This document shows positions 53,955 through 64,000 of a DNA stretch of 64,000 nt, in pieces. Numbering within the stretch: position 1 is the stretch's first letter; each line of letters opens with the position of its first letter. This DNA comes from Salminus brasiliensis. Its lineage: Eukaryota > Chordata > Actinopteri > Characiformes > Bryconidae. The notes beneath the pieces were generated by a model. It had not been told where the DNA came from and made no database searches. It worked only from the letters and a program-made list of their open reading frames with translations. The stretch covers positions 94,732,339 to 94,796,338 of the forward strand of contig NC_132878.1 in NCBI RefSeq assembly GCF_030463535.1, written 5' to 3'. The translations under genes were made by a program, and so were the position numbers.

Positions 53955-55090
53955 TCCATGCAGCTAAAGCTGCCAGACTGGTTCTTGGTCTTCTTCTTGT
54001 CTCACTCTATACTCGCTCTCTCTTGGTGAAGTGATCTCCTCTCATGGATTCTCTTACCACTGTTACGCCGATGACACTCAACTCATGCTCTCTTTCCCAC
54101 CGTCTGACACACAGGTTTCTGCCTGCATGCCTCGCCGACGTCTCTTCCTGGATGGCGGCTCACCACCTCAAACTCAACCCCAGCAAGATGGAGCTGCTGT
54201 ACATCCCGGGAACTGCTGGACCAAAAAACGATCTTGCCATCACCTTTGAGAACTCACTGGTCACTCCTTCTACAGAAGCTAGAAGCCTTGGTGTAGTCAT
54301 GGATGATCAGTTATCATTCTCAAGTCATGTTGCAAATGTAACTCGGTCCTGCAGATTTCTTCTGTACAACATCCGGAGAATTCCACCCTTCCTCTCTAGA
54401 GAGTCGCCCAGGTGCTCAGATGTTCTGTCTCTCGTCACTTCCAGACTTGACTACTGCAGCTCTCTTCTGGCTGGTCTCCCTCTGCGCACCATCAGGCCCC
54501 TGCAACTCATCCAGAATGCAGCGGCACGGGTTGTCTTCAATGTTCCCAAATTCAGCCATGTTCAGCTCCTCCACTGCTGCGTTCTCTCTTCACTGGCTTC
54601 CTGTAGCTGCTGCCCAGGTCATCAGATTTAAACCCCTGACTCTGGCCTACAAAGCCAAGACTGGACCAGCCAGCCCCTCCGTACTTGATGGCGATGGTCA
54701 AAAGCCGATCTGCACCAAGAGCCCTTCCAGCTTCAAGTACGGCTCGGCTCGACCCGCCATCCTTTAAGATCCACGGAAGACGAGCGTCCAGACTTTTTAC
54801 TGTCCTGCACCGAAGTGGTGGAACGAACTTCCCCTGAGTGTCTGAACAGCAGAGTCCAACCCTCTCTGTCTTCAAACCCTGAAGACTGAAGACCCTCCTC
54901 TTCTGAGAGGAGCAGAGTGGTCTCCTTGTTGACTTGTGTTTAGTAGAGTCTAAGATTAGAGGATTTTTGAATTATTGGTCTATTCTAACTAGCTAAGGCT
55001 TTTCTTGGGTAAATAGCAAAGCACTTTGTAAGTCACTCTGGAGAAGAGCGTCTGCTAAATGCCGTAAATGTAAATGTAAATGTAAATGTC
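53955..55090 (+). mobile_element. L2-type LINE, 3' part
   Basis: Reverse-transcriptase traces include VLGLLLVSLYTRSL (53970-54010) and, in another frame, HCYADDTQL (54056-54082), the catalytic box. The thumb follows (AHHLKLNPSKMELL, RSLGVVMDDQLSF, SRLDYCSSLLAGLP, LQLIQNAAARVVF) up to about 54830. Frames shift at about 54040 and 54590. A 3' UTR follows with actttgtaagtcactctgg and gcgtctgctaaatgccg, ending in an (aaatgt)n tail at 55066-55090, typical of L2. It is 5'-truncated. It matches the fragments at 1-290 and 2318-2790. Confidence 0.88.
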
Positions 55091-55290
55091 CGAGGCTGTT
55101 TTGTCTGCCAGAGTTTGGTCCGAGACCATTTGGTTTTAGGTTGTTTTGTCTTCCGATGTTTTGTCCAACAATGTTTTATCTGAGGCCGTTTGGTCCGAGG
55201 CTGTTTTGTCTGGCAGTGTTTTGTCTAACAGAGTTTGGTCCAATTCCGTTTTGGCTCACAGCGTTTTGTCTGGCAGCGTTTTTCATTTTT
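55083..55290. repeat. Degenerate minisatellite (ccgaggctgttttgtct type)
   Basis: About ten uneven units ending in ttttgtc or tttggtc, directly after the LINE tail. Confidence 0.7.
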
Positions 55291-55299
55291 TTCCTGAAA

Positions 55300-56695
55300 C
55301 TCAAAGTCGCTTAGTATGAAGAATGATGCCGTTCTGTCTGAGTCCTGATTCTGAGGGCTGAGGATGTCCTTAAATGTACCCTATGTTTACGCATCAAGCA
55401 CTATCACACACTTAACAGGCACATTGATAAGTCATACAAGCGTCAACCGAAGGGACGAGCGGTTGCTGGCACGGAATATCTTGAGCACGTGTCTGTGTAC
55501 AAACTGAAAGTACTGGTGATCTGACCAGCTCAGGTTCTCAGCAGCTTCATAGTATTAAGATCAGCCTAACTGATAGAGAGAGAGTGTTCTATGCGATGCT
55601 CGCTCTGCCATTTAACATCTATGTTTATTGTGACCTGAGAGGGAAAGCCAGTCCTGTAGCTAAACAACACACAGGTCAGAACCATCTAAATATGACTGCA
55701 CTGGGTTAAAGTGTTCATACTGGAGTATACTTAGAGCTGAAGACATTCTTCATTATTTTAAAGGCATTATTTTATACTAATTTATTACTTTACAAAAAAA
55801 CAGTATACAGAGTAAAAGTGGATACAGGGGGTCCTGCCATGATTAAAGGAATCACTGCCTTAGGCTGTATGCTGTTCGACGCATTGCATGCTAAGCTTGG
55901 TTCAAACTAATTATTTCTGGAGTGCAAATTAAAGAAATAAATAAAATAATAATAATAACAATAAATCTCTAAACCGCTGCTTCTCCCACCCATATGTGAA
56001 TTTTCTTCCCTCTGATTTCTCCTCAATCTGCTGTTCCCTGCATGTCAGTGGCTGAAATTGGGGATAGCTGGCCTGGCGCCTCGATGTTATGTCTGTAACC
56101 GAATCATGAAGGCAACAGTACATCTTGATGTTGAAGGTATGGACAGCTCACTGCTGAATATGAGCGTTTCGCAGTATTTCAATCAAACATGGAGTGGGTT
56201 GAGGGAGGCCCTCACGCACGATGTAGCCGAGCTGATACATAAAACATAGATTAACTATTAAAATGTGGAATTTCATTAATAAACAATATATATATTTTAT
56301 AAATAATACATGTATAATTATTATTATTAATAATAATAATAATAATAAATAAAAAATAATAATACTAGTGAAATCTGTTCTTGTCTGAACCCAAGTTCTG
56401 CTCCATTCAAAAGCTCCCCTCTGGCCAAGTACAGTGCGAACGCCCAGATGTGTTCTGGCTCCGCCCGTGTTTTCGAGAATGTTTCGTGGCGTGGGTTGTG
56501 TGTTTACTTGGCACAGCCCAATATCCCAGAATGCTAAGCCAGCACTACCAGGCACACCAGTCTGAACTTGGCATACTCTGCATTGGGAATCCCACTAGGC
56601 TAAGGAACACAGCTAAATTCTTCAGACCAATTGTACAGACATGGTGGCCCCCTCTAGGTCCTGCTCCCTGCATTTCTTTCCTATTCTTCATTCTC
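55300..56695. other. Intergenic DNA, no supported gene
   Basis: AT-rich runs occur at 55935-55965 and 56310-56365. Open frames at 56058-56249 and 56381-56773 show no domain. Confidence 0.4.
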
Positions 56696-56699
56696 TCTC

Positions 56700-56768
56700 C
56701 TTCACCCGGGTGCTGGAGTTGGCTGCCCATCGCTCTGGGTGTGTGTGTGCGCTCAATGCCCCTAGTTC

Positions 56769-56808
<40 letters not shown>

Positions 56809-56865
56809 GTGTTCACTACCACAGGTGGGTCAAATGTACATAGTACAGTGACAAATACATGCTTG
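56700..56865 (+). mobile_element. tRNA-derived SINE, head missing
   Basis: It starts at ccgggtgctggagttggctg and runs through a (GT)n tract at 56772-56805 to agtgacaaatacatgc, matching the later half of 25283-25580. Confidence 0.75.
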
Positions 56866-57395
56866 AGACACAGGGGTATAAATACAAGAACAGACGCGGG
56901 ACACCTGGAGGGAAACGAGAGGGCGTGGCAAGGAATGAGGTACAGGTGCGAACACTGAGGCGCAGGAGGGGCTGGAACTGATGTGAAACCAAAACAGACA
57001 GGCATGGCAAAGCTAGAACAGATGAGACGGAACCAATATAGAATGGGATACAACGTATCAGCTCCAGTATTACAGGATTATTGATCAGCAAGGTCACATG
57101 ATCTCTTCTCTGCAGCTTCCTCCAGCATACTATTCAAGCCCTCAGCCAGGGCCGTAAATCAGCCTACCTCCCAAACGTATTGGGTGTGGACACACAGGGC
57201 GTTTTACTGGACGTTCAGCACATTCGGCACGCCGCACTTTGCTCTTCACGCTTCACTCTCTCTCTCTCAACCATGCAAATACACTATGGGCTGATTTCCC
57301 AGACAGGGCTTAGGCCTAGTCTTGCAATACAGAGCATTCGGAATGGTGTAGTCTAGGATTAGGCTTAATCCCTGTCTGTGAAATCATCACTAACT

Positions 57396-57459
57396 CTCCA
57401 AATGTTTGTGGACACCCCTTCTGATGAATGCATTCAGCTATTTTGAAGCTGCACCCATG

Positions 57460-57491
<32 letters not shown>

Positions 57492-57906
57492 GCTTGTCTA
57501 GTCCCTGTAGAGAAGAAGTACTGGAGCAGGACTCTCTATAGCAGATTAACTAGAACCTATTGGCACCATGCTGCCTAATGTCAGGCGTGGGCTAGAGGGG
57601 TATAAGCAGCAGCATTGATCTGTGGAGCAGTGGAAGAACTGTTTTTCTTTTAGAATGATGGACATGTTGGTGCTCATTCCAGTATTTTTGGGTTGGACGT
57701 GTTGGAGAGTTGGGGGTGATTATCCAACATTACGACCTCACAAATATGCTCTTGTGGCTGAATGCAATCAAATCCTCACAGCAATGAACCTCCCTGGAAA
57801 GTAGAGACAGTTACTCCAACAAAAGCAGGATCAACTCTTTTTATTCACCTTGATTTCTGAAGAAACAATGAATGAGCAGATGTCCCAATACTTTTGTCCA
57901 GATCGT
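57396..57906 (-). mobile_element. Near-complete MITE (reference copy in this window)
   Basis: The left end is caaatgtttgtggacacccct and the right end cccaatacttttgtccagat, an imperfect inverted pair. The interior landmarks gcattcagctattt, cttgtctagtccctgtag, ggcaccatgctgcc, gggtataagcagcag, caatcaaatcctcacagcaatg and gacagttactccaacaaaagc are shared with the fragments at 3110, 4545, 9000, 10065, 10640, 21440, 36745 and 43957. A (CA)n tract is inserted at 57460-57485. It is non-coding; size and termini fit a Tc1-mobilised MITE. Confidence 0.75.
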
Positions 57907-58489
57907 GTATCTTATGAAGGTTTTTTGGGGGATACGAGGGTCAAAGCGTAGAAAGCCAAGGTCACAGGATACAGCGTCCCTGGAGCAGAGAGTAGAAGGT
58001 AGGGTTAGGAGTCTTGCCCAGGGACTGTAGCGCCACCTTGTGCAGCCAAATGTGCAGTCACACGCCCAGTGATTGTATTCTCCTCTTCAGGCTAGAAAGC
58101 AAACCTAGCTGGACTGAGGGACGGGCAGCAAAGGGAAGAGGAACTCCTCCAAAACACACTTATTATAGCCCAGTACGTCTCAATCCAGGCCCTGGAGATC
58201 CACCACCCTGCAGTGTTTAGCTCCAACCGTAATCTCACACAGCTACAGGTCTTCAGATGCATCCCAATATTGGCCAGGTTTGCTGGATCGGAACTCTCCA
58301 GGGTGGTAAACCTCCAGAACCAGGATTGAGTACCCCTGTTACAGCCACAGAACAGCGGTACACCAGAAATCACTCCATCCATGGGGTGGAGTGGGCAGCC
58401 AGCCTTGCTTAGGGGGTTGCTTCAGCTGATGCTTTCGCTCCTTCTGCTTACTTAGATGAAGACCACAGCACCCTGCTGAAAAACCCAGC

Positions 58490-59600
58490 TCGAGACCAAC
58501 TGTTTTCAGATGGTCTACGCTGGTCTTTGATGGTCACAGTGGTTGGAAAGCTGGTCATCTAGGTGAAAACTGTACTGGTAAGCTAACTGGTTCACCAGCT
58601 CTTGGCTATTATACCCTATAAGGCATTGTTTTCTTCTTTATGCTGTGGTCTTGCTGGTCATGTGGTCGTCAAGCTTGGTCATGGTAGTGTGGTCCAGGTC
58701 AAGAGGTGGCCTTGACACCAATCCAGCCACATGTGGGAAAGCATTAGCACTAAATTCAAGCTCTGCAGAGAAGGGAGCAAGGCTGATCCCAGTAGAACCA
58801 CGGTCAAATCAGTCTTTGCAGTTAATAAAGACAACACAACCCAACCCTGCTGTGAAAACACTGATCTGCTTGGCCAATTACATTGGAAGACCTCCCATGA
58901 CCTTAACTCATTCTGCTGAAAGCAACTCCTCAGCAGGGTGTAGGAATGAGGAGGAGCATAAGGGAGTAACTTGGATTAGAGTTCCCTGCTGAAAAAACAG
59001 GCCTGGCCTTATAAGGCTGCTCAAGATGGTCAACCAACGTTGCTCCTGGCCAGCATAGAGTGTGAGTTAGTTTGAGTCTGGTTGTTTAACCGGTCTAAAG
59101 GCGCGGTCAATAATGGTTGGCCTTCATGACGAGCATGAGCAAGCTGATTGACCAGCATGGCCACTATGTCCTAGCTTGTCTACTAGTATGACTAAGTTAG
59201 CCAAGCAGTATGACCAAGCTTGACCATGCTGGTTGACCTGCATGACTAGCATGAGCATGCTGATTGACCAGAATGGCCACTATGTCCTAGCTTGTCTACT
59301 AGTATGACTAAGTTAGCCAAGCAGTATGACCAAGCTTGACCATGCTGGTTGACCTGCATGACTAGCATGAGCAAGCTGACTGACCAGCATTGCCACTATG
59401 TCCAAGCTTGTCTACCAGTATGACCAACCTTGTTAACCAGCATGATTAAGTTGGCTGACCAGTATTGCCAAGCTTGACCATGCAGGTTGACCAGCATGGC
59501 CATCATTTCCAAGTTTGTCTACCAGCATGACTAAGCTGACCAACCAGTATGGCCAAGCTTGACCATGCTGGTTGACCTGCATGCCCAGTATTATCTTATA
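58490..59600. repeat. Minisatellite of the ctggttgaccagcatg family
   Basis: Degenerate at 58490-59100, then higher-order units of about 124 bp at about 59127-59250 and 59250-59375 that are nearly identical, with a third decayed unit after them. Same base motif as intron 1 of the CEACAM-like gene (41260-42330). Confidence 0.85.
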
Positions 59601-60000
59601 GTATTAGCTTATCTTCTTCCTGTGAGGGAGGGGGAGCCAGCTTACTGATGGTTGTGGTCATGCCTGGGTATTAATGGCTGGCAGCTTTGGGATTTGGCGT
59701 GGCGTCTTTAGCCCTACTTGGCTGCCGGGTCCTCATGGTTTGTAGTTAGTGGTGGGTTGTGGGTATCTGTGAGACGAAGAGCTACAATCATCACATTTCT
59801 GTGATCTACGACTTCACTATTGTTTCATTCAAGGTAGCAGTGTAGGGGTTAAGGCCTGGTTCCTGGAGGGCGTGGCTCTTTTCTCTTGTGTTTTAATAGA
59901 CGAGGAGAGAGGGAGGACAACACTGTTTTTTAGGTTAACTTGTCATGCATGAGTTAATTATATGTTATGAGTGTTATGAGAATATATATGTTTGTGTGTG

Positions 60001-60022
60001 TTTGTGGGGGGGGGGGGGGTGA
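60001..60022. repeat. Poly-G run
   Basis: About 16 consecutive G with a GT lead-in. Confidence 0.8.
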
Positions 60023-60812
60023 TTCAAAGGCAGTCCTATCCCTGCTGCCTTACTTAACACAACATAAACAACTCTGCCTTGTAATTTGTAGCGGACGTGT
60101 GAGAAGAGTGAGAGAGTGCTGTCTGCATTGTCTGGGGTTGTCTGCCAGCCAAAAATAAAAAACCCAGCCAATAACACAGGCAGTGTTTTTGTGGTGTGGT
60201 GTGGCCGGGAGTGGGGATGTGAGTGTGGTCAGTTATGGGTTCTGTTGGATTTAATTACTTGGATTTAATTAAAGTACTAAAGTTAAGTTAATTAATTAAA
60301 GTTTCTGCAGCTCTGTGAAGTTGGTTTATTGAGGGTTGCTGACTTTCCCGAGGTTCCTGTAGCAGGTGGGGCACTAATGACCAATGACCAACCTGATTCA
60401 AGTAGTAAATTGGTGGAGTTCAGCCTGATCAGCCTAGCATTAGCTTTTAACCTCTTTAGCATTTTTAGCCTCACTTCCCCATTCTCCTGAACTAGCCAAA
60501 GTAAAAAAAGCTTGGTCAAACTGGTTAACTAGCTTGGTCAGATTAACCATGCTTGTAAACCAGCTAAACCATCAAACTAAAAAAAAAATGTATTTGTATA
60601 TATTGCTGCTGTCTGTTAAAAAACATATATCTCCATTTTTGTCTGTTTTTATTTTTCTCCATTGTACTCTGTACTTTTGGAACTTTTATTTTACATTGAC
60701 GTTTTCTATAAATATATATTATACTTTATATTACATTTATTTATTTAATATTGATTTATTTATTGGATATTTTTGTTTAATATGTATGTATTATATATTT
60801 AATATGTATTTA

Positions 60813-60843
<31 letters not shown>

Positions 60844-60919
60844 TTTAATACATGAATGTGTTTATTAAAATATTTATTTAATTCTGACTAGAAACTTGCA
60901 TCTTGCGTATATTGTATAT

Positions 60920-61538
60920 ATAAATAATTACCAAAAAATGAAAACAAATATGTATATATTAAAAAGCATGTATTTCCATATTATTTTCTGTTTTCTATAA
61001 AAAATATATTAGAATATATATTTTTTATTGTTTATGTATTTATTATTGTTTAATGTTGATTAATAATATCTAAAAATGAAAACAAGTGTATATATATATT
61101 TTAAAAAACATGTTTTTATTTATTTATTTATTTTGTTCTGGTAATCCTGGATGAACAGACCACTAAACAGGTTTTTGCTCTCTCCTGTAATTTATTTTTC
61201 TATAAAAAAAAATATTAGAATATATTTTACATATATTTATTTAATATTGTTTTATTGTTTAGGTATTTATTATTGTTTAATGTTGATTAAAAATATCTAA
61301 AAATGAAAACAAGTGTATATATATATTTTAAAAAACATGTTTTTATTTATTTATTTATTTTGTTCTGGTAATCCTGGATGAACAGACCACTAAACAGGTT
61401 TTTGCTCTCTCCTGTAATTTATTTTTCTATAAAAAAAAATATTAGAATATATTTTACATATATTTATTTAATATTGTTTTATTGTTTAGGTATTTATTAT
61501 TGTTTAATGTTCATTAATAATATCTAAAAATGAAAACA

Positions 61539-61602
<64 letters not shown>

Positions 61603-61930
61603 AAACATGTTTTTATTTATTTTTTATTATTTTGTTTTATTTTGTTTTATTTATTTATTTTTTGTTCTGGTAATCCTAGGTTTTTGCTTTCTCCTGTAAT
61701 TTATTTTTCTATAAAAAATATATTAGAATATATTTTACATATATTTATTTAATATTGTTTTTTATTGTTTATAATGTATTTATTTTGGTTTAATGTTGAT
61801 TAATAATATCTAAAAATGAAAATGAAGTGTTTATATATATTTAAAAAGCATGTTTTCATTTATTTATTTTATTTTATTTTTATTTTTATTTTTTGTCTGG
61901 TCATCCTGGATGAACGGACCACTATAAAAG
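60920..61930. repeat. Tandem satellite-like array, unit about 230-285 bp
   Basis: Units begin at about 61051, 61282, 61510 and 61795 with taatatctaaaaatgaaaa. They share ctggtaatcctgg, tgctctctcctgtaatttat and atattagaatatattttac. An older diverged unit precedes at about 60920. One unit is expanded by an AT tract (61545-61600). It is very AT-rich with no coding. Confidence 0.88.
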
Positions 61931-61951
61931 CCCTAAGATTGTGATCACGTG
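61923..61951 (+). promoter_or_regulatory. Putative TATA box and E-box
   Basis: TATAAAAG at 61923-61930 is followed by CACGTG at 61946-61951, directly before a GC-rich leader. A start of transcription near 61955 would fit. The TATA lies at the point where the last satellite unit diverges from its neighbours. Confidence 0.5.
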
Positions 61952-61954
61952 CTG

Positions 61955-62350
61955 CCTCGGCGCACACCCTTGGTGTTTGTAGCAGACCGCAGACACGCGC
62001 AGTCAGTGGGAGTGGCGCAGCCGGTGGTGCAGCAGAGAGTTCCTCAGAAACGGAGCGTCTCACTAAACTCCACGCCCCACCTGCGGAGCTCTGAGCTCTG
62101 CTTCAGGTCTGTTCGGCTGTTTATCTCCTGCACCTGCTGCTGTCTGAAGCTGGGGACTGAGCAGCCAAGCCTAGCCTAGTTTCCTCCTCCTAAACCCGGG
62201 CAGAGTGTGGACTAACCCCGGCGTTCCCAGCGCCTCTGGATCCTCTGAGCGCTTCAGTGCCAGGGAAGAAGGGAAGGGAAGGGAAGGGAAGGGAGTACCT
62301 GCCACAGCCACCGCCACCGCCACAGCTCTGGTACCCAATCATTTAATAAG
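61955..62350 (+). other. Predicted 5' non-coding exon of a gene running off the right edge
   Basis: About 400 bases of GC-rich, CpG-containing sequence (for example gacacgcgcag, ccccggcgttcc) stand out from the AT-rich surroundings. It contains a (gggaa)n tract at 62265-62294 and ends at a donor AATAAG/GTAATA. No long frame is open, as expected of a leader. The exon is inferred from composition, the TATA-like box and the downstream signal-peptide exon. Confidence 0.45.
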
Positions 62351-62775
62351 GTAATAGTTGAAGTGATATCAGTTTAAACCCTGTTTTTTTACTTTACTGC
62401 TTCTTTACAGTTCAGAAGAAACGGGTTTGGGTGGAGGAGCAAAACACCCCAGTATAATAACCTGTTAAAGGGGGATTTGACAGAGTTTTGAACATGGCTG
62501 CATATTTACAGGGTTAGGATGTGAAGAAAGGTTTGCAGAGTAGATTTAGTGTAAAATGCTTCATTTAAGAGAAAACTTAAGTTAAACTTGTTTACAGTGG
62601 TGGTGAATGGAACCAGATGCCCAGAAAGGCTTAATGGTGATAAATGGGCTCCCTCACACAGTTAATACACCATATGGTAATGGCTGTGGTAAGGATGCTT
62701 GAGACTAAATTTTACCATAGTTTAAAAATACATGTTAAACGGGGGAGTAAAATGAGTAAAAAAAAAGTCCTTAAG

Positions 62776-62777
<2 letters not shown>

Positions 62778-62860
<83 letters not shown>
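62778..62860. repeat. (A)n(AT)n microsatellite
   Basis: About 25 A followed by about 50 bases of AT alternation. Confidence 0.92.
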
Positions 62861-63160
62861 TGTTCAGCAACACTGAAGAAAGAGTTGGTTGGTGTCTCAT
62901 CCACTAAGTTATGCAAGAAATGTACAGTAAGGTGGAAGTATGGCGCCAAACACTAGGTTAAACTCCACCCCTGGAGGATAAATGCGGGGAAATTTAGGGA
63001 AATGAGTGGCGAGACAGTGTTTATATAGAATAACTTGCCAAACAATTATTTTAGGAAGCATCTGGGTAAGGAACAGCCCTTCCACCTAATTACTGCTGCT
63101 GTGTGTGTGCGCATGGTTTCCTTTATCATCACAGCTCTTTACCCTATTTTTACCCCCCAG

Positions 63161-63240
63161 GTTGATTATCTTGGCTGCCATGCTATTCTTCTCAACTCTC
63201 CGGCGGAGTCTCCTTTGGTTGCTCTTCTGCTGTGTTGAAA
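63161..63240 (+). CDS. First coding exon of an unidentified secreted or membrane protein
   Basis: A strong acceptor (tatttttaccccccag) is followed by 19 bases of leader and an ATG at 63180. It encodes MLFFSTLRRSLLWLLFCCVE, which has the basic-then-hydrophobic shape of a signal peptide. A consensus donor (AAA/GTGAGT) ends the exon in phase 1, the phase usual after the leader of Ig-superfamily and other receptor genes. The next exon is not in the window, so the protein cannot be named. The small open frame that continues to 63238 ignores the splice site. Confidence 0.55.
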
Positions 63241-63485
63241 GTGAGTGTTGACTTGGCATGTTTGCACCCGACGCTCTGAAGCTTGCTCACACGGCATGTC
63301 CAAAAGTTTACAGACACCCCTAATAAGTAGATTCTAACTCTGTCAGTTCAGCGTCGCTAAGGTGTGGCCATTGCTGGCATAAATGGCTTGAATAATGTCC
63401 ATAGAAAAGCATTGACCAATAGAATGGAGTAGCCACAGATGAGCCTTATGCCTATGCCAAGTGTCGGGTAGAGGAGTATAAAGTA

Positions 63486-63804
63486 GAGTTGGGCAATATG
63501 ACGATATTTTATCGTATCGTGATACATTTTTGTTATCGTGGTTCACAATATGCTTTTTTAGGCATATCGGGGATATCGGCAGTGCTTAAAGAACACTGAT
63601 CAGCTGCATGTTTTATTACAAACAGTCTAATTAGGTCTGTTTAACTGAAGATTATTTTAAAAATCATTATATTAAGTGTGGGAGAGTTTTTAGGTAGTGG
63701 TTTTAGATGTGGTCTACAATCACATCTATCGTGCTAAATATCGCGTATCGTTAAAAATTTGTTTAAATATTATATGATATTTTTACCATATCGCCCAGCC
63801 CTGG
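63486..63804. mobile_element. MITE with gggcgatat-type ends (hAT-like)
   Basis: It begins agttgggcaatatgacgata and ends with the inverted type tatcgcccagccct, with tatcgtgata-rich subterminal sequence at both sides. Size is about 320 bp and it is non-coding. Fragments of the same family lie at 12170-12265 and 34180-34570. Confidence 0.65.
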
Positions 63805-64000
63805 TATAAAGCCCCCAGGGTTGTGCTGTGGAGCAGTGACACTGCGTTGTCTGGAGGGACGGAGCTCCATTCCATACCTTCGGGTTAAGTTGAGGGGTGG
63901 CATAATGTCACGTAAACATAGCGTCATCTGTAGACATCGTCCAAACCCAGCTTCAAGAGACATTCCTGACGTGTATGATGCCTGGAGATCTCTGTGAGCT

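Noticed and set aside
53522-54034. 170-codon plus-strand open frame
   Set aside because: It starts in the Tc1 inverted repeat and ends in a frame-shifted LINE reverse transcriptase; the middle part (53640-53940) has no recognised domain.
62644-62907. Lys/Tyr/Ile-rich open frame
   Set aside because: It is a translation of an A-run and AT microsatellite.
1-64000. CRISPR array, operon, riboswitch or prophage
   Set aside because: Split genes, SINEs and Tc1 elements show vertebrate nuclear DNA; the tandem repeats lack the equal spacing of unique spacers.

Overview
The window is vertebrate genomic DNA, almost certainly from a ray-finned (teleost) fish. It shows split genes with GT/AG introns, several families of Tc1/mariner elements, L2-type LINEs whose 3' ends carry short tandem tails, tRNA-headed SINEs, hAT and Ty3/gypsy remnants, and many AT, CA and tetranucleotide microsatellites. 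An otophysan fish would fit, but nothing read here fixes the order or species. Most open reading frames in the window are shadows or transposon debris.

Three host loci can be supported. (1) A free fatty acid receptor 2/3-like GPCR lies on the minus strand at 20405-21382. Its single coding exon is intact and keeps the family's ligand-binding histidines and arginines. A decayed, internally duplicated second copy lies at about 5215-6110 in the same orientation. (2) A seven-exon CEACAM-like immunoglobulin-superfamily receptor lies on the minus strand from 43217 to 29800. It has a signal peptide, a cysteine-less V-like domain, two disulfide-type Ig domains, a membrane helix, and an unusually long low-complexity tail of about 600 residues, nearly all in one exon. 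Exon borders, phases and splice sites agree across all seven exons and give 947 codons. (3) The start of a plus-strand gene lies near the right edge. A TATA-like box at 61923, a GC-rich leader exon ending at 62350 and a signal-peptide exon at 63161-63240 are visible; the rest lies beyond the window.

Layout: 1-13.7 kb is nested repeat debris (L2, SINE, hAT with an inserted Tc1, the ffar pseudogene, a degraded Tc1, a LINE/MITE composite present three times, a telomere-like array, a minus-strand Tc1 remnant). 14.3-17.1 kb is a duplicated MITE-plus-flank block. 17382-18990 is a complete, apparently intact Tc1 element of the Sleeping Beauty type. 20-24 kb holds the ffar gene and a direct repeat. 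24-29 kb is mostly non-coding with SINEs, LINE scraps and a candidate conserved element. 29.8-43.2 kb is the CEACAM-like gene, whose introns hold minisatellites, a SINE and one copy of a 0.67-kb repeat that recurs at 49.3 kb. 45.6-47.3 kb is a truncated gypsy element with a solo 3' LTR. 52.0-53.6 kb is a second full-length Tc1-like element, frameshifted. 54-55.1 kb is an L2 3' end. 57-62 kb is MITE, minisatellite and satellite sequence leading to the gene start at the right edge.

The host genes do not form an operon-like unit. Both receptor genes are on the minus strand about 8 kb apart. In mammals, FFAR genes and Ig-type immune receptors (CD22, MAG, CEACAMs) share a chromosome arm; a link to that synteny is inference only.
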